This document shows positions 1 through 6,932 of a DNA stretch of 33,419 nucleotides, one piece after another. Source of the stretch: Clostridia bacterium (GTDB taxonomy: Bacteria; Bacillota; Clostridia; Oscillospirales; CAG-272); assembly GCA_017545225.1 (NCBI GenBank), contig JAFWPR010000078.1, forward strand, positions 1 to 33,419, in the 5' to 3' direction. The notes under the pieces are model-generated. The model saw nothing but the letters and a program-made list of their open reading frames with translations, was not told the origin of the DNA and did no database searches. Numbering within the stretch: position 1 is the first letter of the stretch; every line of letters begins with the position of its first letter. A program made the translations under genes and the position numbers.

Positions 1-1304
1 AGGGCATCCTCACCGTCCGCGGCGGTATGACCTCTCACGCGGCGGTCGTCGCCCGCGGCATGGGCAAGTGCTGCGTCTCCGGATGCGGCGAGATCAAGAT
101 GGACGAAGAGAACAAGAAGTTCGAGCTCGCGGGCAAGACCTACGGTGAGGGCGACTTCATCTCCATCGACGGTTCCACAGGCAACATCTACGACGGCCTG
201 ATCGAGACCGTTCCCGCTTCCATCAGCGGCAACTTCGGCAGAGTCATGAGCTGGGCCGACAAATACAGAAGACTTAAAGTCAGAACGAACGCCGACACTC
301 CCGCGGACGCGAAGAAAGCCCGCGAACTCGGCGCCGAGGGTATCGGCCTCTGCCGTACCGAGCACATGTTCTTCGATCCCGACAGGATCGCCGCGTTCAG
401 AGAGATGATCTGCGCCGACACCGTCGAGGAGAGAGAAGCCGCGCTCGCTAAGATCCTTCCGATGCAGCAGGCCGACTTCGAGGCTCTTTACGAGGCTCTC
501 GAGGGAACTCCCGTTTGCATCAGATTCCTCGACCCGCCGCTCCATGAGTTCGTTCCCACCGAGGAAGCCGACATCGAGCTTCTCGCGGCGGCTCAGGGCA
601 AGACCGTCGAGCAGATCAAGAACATCATCGCCGCCCTTCACGAGTTCAACCCGATGATGGGTCACAGAGGATGCCGTCTTGCGGTCACGTATCCCGAGAT
701 CGCTAAGATGCAGACCGCGGCGGTCATCCGCGCGGCTATCAACGTCAAGAAGAAGCATCCCGACTGGACGATCCGTCCCGAGATCATGATCCCGCTGGTA
801 GGCGAGGTCAAAGAGCTCAAGTACGTCAAGGAATTCGTCGTCGCTACCGCCGACGCCGAGATCAAGGCCGCCGGAGCCGCACTCGACTACGAGGTCGGCA
901 CGATGATCGAGATCCCGAGAGCCGCTCTCACCGCCGACGATATCGCGAAGAACGCCGACTTCTTCTGCTTCGGCACGAACGACCTCACGCAGATGACGTA
1001 CGGCTTCAGCCGCGACGACGCGGGTAAGTTCCTCGGCGCTTACTACGAGGCGAAGATCTTTGAGAACGACCCGTTCGCAAAGCTCGACCGCATCGGCGTG
1101 GGCAAACTCATGAAGATGGCGATCGCTCTCGGCAAGGAAGCGAACCCGAACCTGCACATCGGTATCTGCGGCGAGCACGGCGGCGACCCGTCCTCCGTTG
1201 AGTTCTGCAACGAGATCGGTCTCGACTACGTCTCCTGCTCACCGTTCCGCGTTCCGATCGCAAGACTTGCGGCGGCGCAGGCTGCTATTCAGCAGAAGAA
1301 ATAA
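1..1304 (+). CDS. ppdK: pyruvate, phosphate dikinase, C-terminal part (5' end outside the window)
   Basis: This is the C-terminal half of PPDK, which interconverts pyruvate + ATP + Pi and PEP + AMP + PPi in the cytoplasm, usually in glycolysis of anaerobes. The frame is open from base 3, so the gene starts upstream of the window. Visible are the swivelling phosphohistidine segment GGMTSHAAVVARG (His codon at 36-38), then the PEP/pyruvate barrel with GLCRTEHMFF, FLDPPLHEFVP, MMGHRGCRLAV, FGTNDLTQMTYGFSRDD and the catalytic-Cys motif GICGEHGGDP. The order of motifs matches the PPDK family, not PEP synthase or enzyme I, where FLDPPLHEF is not found in this form. About 425 residues are present of an expected 870-880. 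A strong hairpin terminator follows the stop, so it probably ends its transcript. Confidence 0.97.
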   Translation, partial: GILTVRGGMTSHAAVVARGMGKCCVSGCGEIKMDEENKKFELAGKTYGEGDFISIDGSTGNIYDGLIETVPASISGNFGRVMSWADKYRRLKVRTNADTPADAKKARELGAEGIGLCRTEHMFFDPDRIAAFREMICADTVEEREAALAKILPMQQADFEALYEALEGTPVCIRFLDPPLHEFVPTEEADIELLAAAQGKTVEQIKNIIAALHEFNPMMGHRGCRLAVTYPEIAKMQTAAVIRAAINVKKKHPDWTIRPEIMIPLVGEVKELKYVKEFVVATADAEIKAAGAALDYEVGTMIEIPRAALTADDIAKNADFFCFGTNDLTQMTYGFSRDDAGKFLGAYYEAKIFENDPFAKLDRIGVGKLMKMAIALGKEANPNLHIGICGEHGGDPSSVEFCNEIGLDYVSCSPFRVPIARLAAAQAAIQQKK

Positions 1305-1319
1305 TCGGTATCAATAACG

Positions 1320-1353
1320 AAAACTCCCTCCGCCTGACCGCGGAGGGAGTTTT
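1320..1353 (+). terminator. rho-independent terminator after ppdK
   Basis: Perfect 14-bp stem: AAAACTCCCTCCGC at 1320-1333 pairs with GCGGAGGGAGTTTT at 1340-1353, with a 6-nt loop. It starts 15 bases after the ppdK stop. The T tract is part of the stem. Confidence 0.85.
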
Positions 1354-1369
1354 GGAAAAAGGAACAGTT

Positions 1370-2077
1370 ATGTCAAACCTCGGCAGCAGACCCGTGCGAC
1401 GGTTCGGAGAGGCGGCGTATATTCTGGGAACGGTTCTTTGCGCTCTCGGCGTTTGCCTGTCCGCGAAAAGCGGACTCGGCGTTTCGACGGTCGTCGCACC
1501 CGCTTACGTTCTGTCTTCGTTTCTCGAACCGATCGCTCCGTTTTTTACGTTCGGCAACACGGAATATATCGTGCAGGGGATCATTCTGATCCTTCTTGCG
1601 GTTTTCGTGAGGCGCGTAACGCTTTCCTATCCTCTGTCCTTCGTTACGGCGATCATATACGGAGTGACGCTGGATCTCTGGCGCCTCGTATTCGGAACTG
1701 AGACGGTCGACGCTTTATATCTGAAGATCATCCTGATGGTCACGGGAGCCCTTTTGACCGAGATCGCAATAGCGCTGATCCTGCGCAGTTATCTGCCGCA
1801 GCAGGCGTACGACTTTTCGGTCAAAGAGATAAGCGTGGTCAAAAAGTACGGTATGAACAAAGTAAAGTGGATATACGACGTGTCGTCTCTTGCCGTCGCG
1901 ATCGTTTTGATGCTTATACTGTTCGGAAGGTTTGATTTTTCTCTGATCGGTCCCGGTACGCTCGTCCTCGCGGCGGTAAACGCGCCGATGATCGGTCTGT
2001 TCGGAAAGATCTTCGACCGGCTCATTGATTTTTCACCTCTTTTTCCGAGGTTTGCCTCAAAAGTATTCAAAGTATAA
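1370..2077 (+). CDS. YczE/YitT-like integral membrane protein (DUF6198 type)
   Basis: This 235-residue hydrophobic protein has about five predicted membrane segments. It opens with a short positively charged N-terminus and a first helix around residues 11-30 (YILGTVLCALGVCLSAKSGLG). The pattern of a helix ending in a small-residue SGLGVS turn followed by alternating helices resembles the YczE/YitT/YyaS membrane protein group, whose role is not established. I chose the ATG at 1370 because AAAAAGGA at 1356-1363 gives a well-placed ribosome binding site. An upstream in-frame TTG at 1352 lies inside the ppdK terminator hairpin. The gene stands alone between two strong terminators, so it probably has its own promoter, although none is clear in the 16 bases left between terminator and start. 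Read-through from ppdK is the alternative. Confidence 0.6.
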   Translation: MSNLGSRPVRRFGEAAYILGTVLCALGVCLSAKSGLGVSTVVAPAYVLSSFLEPIAPFFTFGNTEYIVQGIILILLAVFVRRVTLSYPLSFVTAIIYGVTLDLWRLVFGTETVDALYLKIILMVTGALLTEIAIALILRSYLPQQAYDFSVKEISVVKKYGMNKVKWIYDVSSLAVAIVLMLILFGRFDFSLIGPGTLVLAAVNAPMIGLFGKIFDRLIDFSPLFPRFASKVFKV

Positions 2078-2087
2078 CGAAAGAGAT

Positions 2088-2122
2088 AAACTCTCTCCGC
2101 CCGGCGCGGAGAGAGTTTTTTT
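2088..2122 (+). terminator. rho-independent terminator after the YczE-like gene
   Basis: Stem AAACTCTCTCCGC (2088-2100) pairs with GCGGAGAGAGTTT (2106-2118) and is followed by a run of T to 2122. It has the same general design as the terminator at 1320-1353. Confidence 0.88.
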
Positions 2123-2198
2123 CGCGTATAATAAAAATGAAGAAATCCGTCTCAAAACGAAAAGTATAAAAAAATTAACGAAAAACATTAAAAAATAG

Positions 2199-2227
2199 TT
2201 GACAAACGTATTTTCAGGTGCTATAAT
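2199..2227 (+). promoter_or_regulatory. consensus sigma-70/sigma-A promoter
   Basis: TTGACA at 2199-2204 and TATAAT at 2222-2227 with a 17-bp spacer are a perfect consensus. It lies 31 bp upstream of the DUF2975-type gene start, in an A+T-rich stretch after the preceding terminator. It should drive the two-gene membrane protein/HTH operon. Confidence 0.92.
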
Positions 2228-2258
2228 GTGATCAACGTCGGAAAGTGAGGACATTACA

Positions 2259-2954
2259 ATGGACAAATCGGTAAGAAGAATCAAAGCGATCGGCAAGGTA
2301 TGCCGGATACTCGCGACGGTAATGATGGTATTGATGATAATCGGAACGGCGGGACTCGTCGTTGCGGGTACCGTTCTCGCAGTGATCCCGCAGAACGCGA
2401 TCTCCGCGGAAGTCTCGGGCAGTGCGGACGTCACGGTAAGCGGCGACTGGGTAGACCGAATTCCCGAGGATCAGATCGGGATGATCCCCGAAAAGATCGA
2501 AGAGGGTTCGTTTCTTCTCCGGCTCCGCGCGGACAAGGTGAGCGGCGTCGAACGCGACGGAGACAAGATCGTTCTCCACGCCGAAGGCGACGCGAAACAG
2601 TTCACGCTCCGCAAGGTCGGATTCGCTCTTCTTTGCTATGCGCTGATACCCGGCGCGCTGATAGCCGTATTCGTCATGCTCCGCCGGCTGATGAAGGCCG
2701 TCGAGTCGAGCGAGACTCCCTTCACCGACTCCGTCGTGAAAGGGATGACCGGTCTCGCGATCTCGCTGATACCGTACGCAGTACTCAAGCCGCTTGTGTC
2801 CGCTCTCGGAAAAGGACTTATCATGGGAGGCGAAGCCGATTTCAGTTTCGGCGTCGATCTGACGACCGCGTTCGCCGCTCTTGTTATCATTCTGATCATT
2901 ATGATCTTCAAGTACGGCGCCGCGATCCAGAAAGAGTCCGACGAGACTCTTTGA
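2259..2954 (+). CDS. DUF2975-type four-helix membrane protein
   Basis: This is a 231-residue membrane protein. Hydrophobic segments lie near residues 16-42, 119-141, 160-182 and 200-222. A polar stretch of about 75 residues between helices 1 and 2 contains repeated acidic residues. A DUF2975-type protein followed directly by a small YozG-like Cro/CI regulator is a recurring Firmicutes pair, and that arrangement is seen here (next start 39 bp downstream). Start ATG at 2259 is supported by GTGAGGA at 2245-2251. The molecular role of the family is unknown; the regulator probably controls the pair. The domain assignment is by architecture and neighbour rather than by a diagnostic motif. Confidence 0.7.
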   Translation: MDKSVRRIKAIGKVCRILATVMMVLMIIGTAGLVVAGTVLAVIPQNAISAEVSGSADVTVSGDWVDRIPEDQIGMIPEKIEEGSFLLRLRADKVSGVERDGDKIVLHAEGDAKQFTLRKVGFALLCYALIPGALIAVFVMLRRLMKAVESSETPFTDSVVKGMTGLAISLIPYAVLKPLVSALGKGLIMGGEADFSFGVDLTTAFAALVIILIIMIFKYGAAIQKESDETL

Positions 2955-2993
2955 CCGGGGGAAACGGATAGTAATCAAAATCGAGGTTTTGTT

Positions 2994-3236
2994 ATGGGAA
3001 GGATAATCCTGCGTCTTGACCGCGTGATGGCGGACCGCAAGATAGGACTCAACGAACTGGCCGAGAAGGTAGGCGTCGCGAACGTTAACCTATCGAAACT
3101 GAAAAACGGCCGCATAAGCGCGATCCGTTTCTCAACGCTCATCGCGATTTGCGACGCGCTTGACTGCCAGCCGGGCGACCTGCTCGAGTATGCTAAGGAC
3201 GAAGAGCCGCCCGCTCTCGAAAGCGGAGAACGGTAA
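2994..3236 (+). CDS. small Cro/CI-family HTH transcriptional regulator (YozG-like)
   Basis: This 80-residue protein is almost entirely a helix-turn-helix. After an N-terminal IILRLDRVMADR helix come LNELAEKVGVANVNLSKLKNG (scaffold and recognition helices) and a dimerising helix with IRFSTLIAICDALDCQPGDLLEY. The ending CDALxCQPGDLLEY is typical of the YozG/XRE subgroup. It lies 39 bp after the DUF2975-type gene and has no promoter of its own, so it is co-transcribed from the 2199 promoter and is probably an autoregulator of that operon. The last ten residues are acidic and likely disordered. The transcript ends at the shared hairpin just after the stop. Confidence 0.88.
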   Translation: MGRIILRLDRVMADRKIGLNELAEKVGVANVNLSKLKNGRISAIRFSTLIAICDALDCQPGDLLEYAKDEEPPALESGER

Positions 3237-3243
3237 TGAAAAG

Positions 3244-3267
3244 AACGGACTGAGAGATCAGTCCGTT
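3244..3267. terminator. bidirectional terminator between convergent genes
   Basis: Perfect 10-bp stem AACGGACTGA (3244-3253) / TCAGTCCGTT (3258-3267) with a GAGA loop. Plus-strand transcripts meet TTCTTTA after it and minus-strand transcripts meet a similar T-rich stretch. The stop codon of the minus-strand hydrolase lies inside the stem. Confidence 0.8.
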
Positions 3268-4388
3268 TCTTTATCCTGTTTTTTCTCTATCTTTTTGTTT
3301 ATGTAGTCCGTCGCGACGGCGCCGCCGCTCTGGCCGAGCATGGCGATCAGACGGATAAGTTCGCGCTGTTTTTCACGCGAAAGATCCTTCATTGCCGATA
3401 ATATCGCGCCGGCGCTCTTTCCTTTCTTTTTCCCTATCTCGGAGAACGTGTCCGCTCCGGTCGAGGCAAAGAGTGAAAAGATCGTTTCCGTGAATGACTT
3501 TCTCGTATCGTAGTCGATCTTTTCGATCCATTCGCCGACTGCTCTGCCGATCATCTCGCCTGCGGTCGAGAGTTCCGTTTTTTCAAAACGGTTGCGTTCG
3601 ATCGACCACGTCAGGGCGTCGTGCTGACCGATCCCCTTCGCCGTGCTTTTGACGACTTCGCGCGGCGCCTCGGAGATCAGAAGTTGTCCGATCAGGGAAG
3701 TGTCCGGGATGAAACTGACCGTCTTCCCGAGAACGGCGCGGTATTCTTCCGTTTCGACCGTCTCGCGGGGGAACCCGGGCCCGTCGAACGAATATACCGC
3801 CTTTATCCGCCGCCTTACGTAGGGCGAGCAGAACGCGGAAGCAAAGACGGCGAGGTTGCCGCCTTTCGAGTGGCCGCCCACGCGGAGCGGAACACGGAGC
3901 GCCTTGCCGACCCTGTCGAGATAGGACGCGGCTTTCAGCTGTCCCTCGGTCCTGCTCTGAAAACTGATATCGAAGTCCTCGCGCCATCCGGTGAGCGTCG
4001 AATCGGTCCCGCGGAACGCGACGAACGCGGTGCCGTCGGAAAGGCGATACGTCACGGCGCAGAACTGCATATCCCGTTCGGAGACCGTTTCGTCGTCGTA
4101 GAACGAGAACGTCATATCTCCGAACCGTCCGCCGCTGAGCATACTCCCGAGAAGCAGAGGCGATTTCGGCTGGATCAGCTTGTCCGCACGGACGTCATCC
4201 GGGGTACGGTCTCTGTAATACTCGTCGTAAACTTCGCGGAGCGTTTTTTCTTTTCCGCCGTCTTCAACGATCCCGTCGAGCTTCACGTAGGCGAGCATCG
4301 AGAGGATCATCGCGTCGACCTCGCCGAACGGATCGCCGACAAAAGGCACGTCGCCTCTCCACCTGAGATATTCGTATACGTCTGCCAC
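3258..4388 (-). CDS. Mbeg1-like (DUF2974) alpha/beta hydrolase
   Basis: This 376-residue cytoplasmic protein has a lipase-like alpha/beta-hydrolase core. The nucleophile elbow is GGHSKGGNLA with Ser174. It is preceded by VAFRGTDSTLTGWREDF, the oxyanion-strand motif typical of class-3 lipases and of the DUF2974 family. Candidate acid and base are the Asp in SFIPDTSLIG and the His in GIGQHDALTW. The N-terminal 70 residues carry the MILSMLAYVKLDG segment characteristic of DUF2974 proteins. The C-terminus (residues 300-376) is a charged helical tail. The start is a GTG at 4388 preceded by a strong GGAGGAGGGA site. It is transcribed alone from a good promoter at 4421-4449 and converges with the HTH gene. 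The substrate is not known for the family. Confidence 0.85.
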   Translation of the reverse strand: MADVYEYLRWRGDVPFVGDPFGEVDAMILSMLAYVKLDGIVEDGGKEKTLREVYDEYYRDRTPDDVRADKLIQPKSPLLLGSMLSGGRFGDMTFSFYDDETVSERDMQFCAVTYRLSDGTAFVAFRGTDSTLTGWREDFDISFQSRTEGQLKAASYLDRVGKALRVPLRVGGHSKGGNLAVFASAFCSPYVRRRIKAVYSFDGPGFPRETVETEEYRAVLGKTVSFIPDTSLIGQLLISEAPREVVKSTAKGIGQHDALTWSIERNRFEKTELSTAGEMIGRAVGEWIEKIDYDTRKSFTETIFSLFASTGADTFSEIGKKKGKSAGAILSAMKDLSREKQRELIRLIAMLGQSGGAVATDYINKKIEKKQDKETD

Positions 4389-4420
4389 GGTATCCCTCCT
4401 CCCGGTTCCGTTCTAACGAG

Positions 4421-4449
4421 ATTATATATCAACGTCCCGAGCAAGTCAA
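4421..4449 (-). promoter_or_regulatory. promoter for the Mbeg1-like hydrolase
   Basis: On the minus strand TTGACT (4449-4444) and TATAAT (4426-4421) are 17 bp apart, 33 bp before the GTG start. Confidence 0.85.
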
Positions 4450-4466
4450 GAACGGCCCGCGAACGC

Positions 4467-4495
4467 TTGAATTTTCGGGGCTTCCGTGATATACT
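4467..4495 (+). promoter_or_regulatory. promoter for the glycosidase gene(s)
   Basis: TTGAAT at 4467-4472 and TATACT at 4490-4495 with a 17-bp spacer, 37 bp before the ATG at 4533. It is divergent from, and only 17 bp away from, the minus-strand promoter of the hydrolase. Confidence 0.8.
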
Positions 4496-4532
4496 TTTTT
4501 TGACATCATTTTCGGAGGATATCGAGGATATT

Positions 4533-6917
4533 ATGGAAGAAAACAAAATCGTAAAAACCGTCGAAACGGCGGGAGCGGAAGAGAAGACTCCTTCCCGTTC
4601 GCAGTATTTCTCATGGATAAACAGCACGAACGAGGGTTCGACCGAAGCGCAGACTCTCGCGAATATCGGATATTTCAAATGGCTTCACGACGAGTACGGT
4701 ATGACGGTCGACATCTACGCGTGGGACGCGGGGAACCTCGACGGCTCGAGAAGTACGTACGAGACGTTCGACTCGCCGAAGCTTCGCGCGCAGTATCCGA
4801 ACGGATACGGCAAATGCGCAGAGGCGGCGGCAGAGATCGGTATGCGCCTCGGAGTGTGGTGCGGGCCCGACGGGTACGGCGATACGGACGAGTCCGCCGC
4901 GGCGCGCAGAGAGCTGCTCGTATCGCTCTGCCGCGACCATCACTTCGCCCTGTTCAAGATCGACGGCGTGTGCTCCCGTCTGCGAGAGGAAAAGCAGGAG
5001 GAGTTCGTAAAGACCATGAAGGAGTGCCGGAAGTATTCACCCGATCTCATCCTTCTCAACCACCGCCTGCGTCTCGGGATCGGCGAGCCCTACGCGACCA
5101 CGTTTCTGTGGAACGGACAGGAGACTTACGTCGACGTCCACATAGGAAACGATATGCCGGCTCCCCACCACCGCGCGTTCACGTTCTTCCGCGGTACGGT
5201 GCCGGAGCTTCAGCGTCTCGCCGAAGACCACGGCGTGTGTATCTCGTCATTCAACGACTTCTTCGACGACGATCTGATCTATCAGGCGTTCGGTCGATGC
5301 CTCATCCTCGCCCCGGAGATCTACGGCAACCCGTGGCTGATGCCCGACCGCGATCACGCGCGTCTCGCGAGGATTTACAATCTGCACCGCAAGTACCGCG
5401 ATATCCTCGTCGACGGAAAACTTCTCCCCGACTGTTACGGGCCGGACGCCGTATCGCGCGGCGACGGCAAGCGCCGTTTCATCGTCGTCGGCAATCCGAC
5501 GTGGGAAAGGGTATCCGTTCCCGTACGGCTCGACTCCGAGATCGGTCTCGGGAAGTGCGGCAAGGTCGCCGTCATGACCCACCACCCCTATGAGGAATTC
5601 GTCGGCGTCTTCGACTACGGGACCGTCGCCGACGTTCCCGTCCCGCCTTTCCGCGCGGGTCTCATCGAGGTTTGCGACGCCTCCGTCGCGGGACCGGTCC
5701 TCACGGGCTGCAAATACGAAGTGATCAAGGAAAAAGACGGAGTTCCCACCCGCGTGAAACTCGTCTCCTCGACCGGAAGGATCGGCAGATTCACGGCGGG
5801 GAAGGAGATCCCGATGCCGTATCTTTCGGACGAAAAATTTGATCATTCGATGCGCGATCCCGTCAGAGTCGACCGCACCCGTTGGGAGCGCGAGCCCGTC
5901 ACATCGAAGATGGAACGCCTCTATGAGGCAGCGGTGTTCGCCTCCTCGAACGACTCGCTTGAGGCGCAGGCGGTGCGTTCCGCGGGCGAGACGGCGATAC
6001 CGGCTGTCAGGGCTGCGAGAGACGCGTTCTTCGCGCAGAGGACGTACGTTCTGCGCGGCTGCGAATCCCGGTTCGCATTCGACGGCGATCCCGACACGTT
6101 TTTCGACGGCGGATCCAAGACGTTCTACGGAGGCGCGATGCGTGAAAGCGGCGCGTGCCTGCGCGTCGATTTCGGAGCGAAATACCACGCCGACAAGATA
6201 ATTATCGAGTATTTCAAGGGCGACGTCGAGACTGCCGAGATCAAGCCGCAGAGCGCGTATCCGTTCGGCGACTACTCGACCGATCTCGCGATCTGGAACA
6301 GGACGGATCTCATAGGCGAGACTCCTCTCTGCGCAAGAGAGCAGGAAGTCGTCGTCAACGACGTCCACAATATCGAAAAAGTCCCCGGGAAGGTCGTCCG
6401 CGCGGAGTATTCGGTGCGCGGGCAGATCAGGTATCTCCGCATCCGCGAACCGCTCGACAGGATCTACAAGATCGCGCTTGAGGAGAACGGGGCAGAAGTT
6501 CCTCTTTCCGACCCGAAACTGCTCATCATGCTTCCTCATTACCGCGACAGAAAGATCGCCGGCGCGAGGAGAGCGAGAGTTTACGTTCACAAGGAAGATA
6601 TCGTTCCCGGCGCGTATCTTTCCGTATGTATAGACGGCGAACACGGCGCCGAGGGCGCGTACGGCGTCATCGAGATCGACGGAAGGGAATACGGCTGCCC
6701 CGACAGAGCGTCCGCGTATCCCGCGATGTGCTGGGAGTGCGGCGTGAGGGAAGCCGACCGCGGTTATACTTACTATCTGCCCGTCACCCCCGCGATGGCG
6801 GAAAAGGAGATCAACGTTTTCGTCCTTGAGTTTACCGAGGAGGCGAAGAGCTGCGAGCTCTCGGTGCAGCTCTGCTTCCCGAGGGACGGGGAAGAGTGCC
6901 CCGAGATCGACCTGTAA
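4533..6917 (+). CDS. cytoplasmic GH36/GH27-superfamily glycosidase with F5/8-type C-terminal region
   Basis: This 794-residue protein has no signal peptide. Residues about 25-330 look like the (beta/alpha)8 barrel of the alpha-galactosidase superfamily: YFSWINSTNEG, a LGVWCGPDGYGD strand, LFKIDGVCSR with candidate nucleophile Asp144, and LWNGQETYVDVHIGNDMP near the usual acid/base position. A beta-sandwich follows, then a galactose-binding-like (F5/8-type) segment at roughly 505-600 with FAFDGDPDTFFDGG and ACLRVDFGAKYHADKI. The open frame extends upstream to 3621, but that extension lies antisense to the hydrolase. The ATG at 4533 has GAGGA just upstream and follows a promoter at 4467-4495. 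Only 15 bp separate its stop from the secreted GH27 gene, so one transcript probably couples external cleavage with internal processing. The exact GH family and substrate are uncertain. Confidence 0.7.
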   Translation: MEENKIVKTVETAGAEEKTPSRSQYFSWINSTNEGSTEAQTLANIGYFKWLHDEYGMTVDIYAWDAGNLDGSRSTYETFDSPKLRAQYPNGYGKCAEAAAEIGMRLGVWCGPDGYGDTDESAAARRELLVSLCRDHHFALFKIDGVCSRLREEKQEEFVKTMKECRKYSPDLILLNHRLRLGIGEPYATTFLWNGQETYVDVHIGNDMPAPHHRAFTFFRGTVPELQRLAEDHGVCISSFNDFFDDDLIYQAFGRCLILAPEIYGNPWLMPDRDHARLARIYNLHRKYRDILVDGKLLPDCYGPDAVSRGDGKRRFIVVGNPTWERVSVPVRLDSEIGLGKCGKVAVMTHHPYEEFVGVFDYGTVADVPVPPFRAGLIEVCDASVAGPVLTGCKYEVIKEKDGVPTRVKLVSSTGRIGRFTAGKEIPMPYLSDEKFDHSMRDPVRVDRTRWEREPVTSKMERLYEAAVFASSNDSLEAQAVRSAGETAIPAVRAARDAFFAQRTYVLRGCESRFAFDGDPDTFFDGGSKTFYGGAMRESGACLRVDFGAKYHADKIIIEYFKGDVETAEIKPQSAYPFGDYSTDLAIWNRTDLIGETPLCAREQEVVVNDVHNIEKVPGKVVRAEYSVRGQIRYLRIREPLDRIYKIALEENGAEVPLSDPKLLIMLPHYRDRKIAGARRARVYVHKEDIVPGAYLSVCIDGEHGAEGAYGVIEIDGREYGCPDRASAYPAMCWECGVREADRGYTYYLPVTPAMAEKEINVFVLEFTEEAKSCELSVQLCFPRDGEECPEIDL

Positions 6918-6932
6918 AAAGAGGCGACCGTC

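Noticed and set aside
3621..4532. N-terminal extension of the GH36-like protein (open frame from 3621)
   Set aside because: It is antisense to the Mbeg1-like hydrolase gene, crosses both divergent promoters and has Arg-rich shadow composition; ATG 4533 has a site and a promoter.
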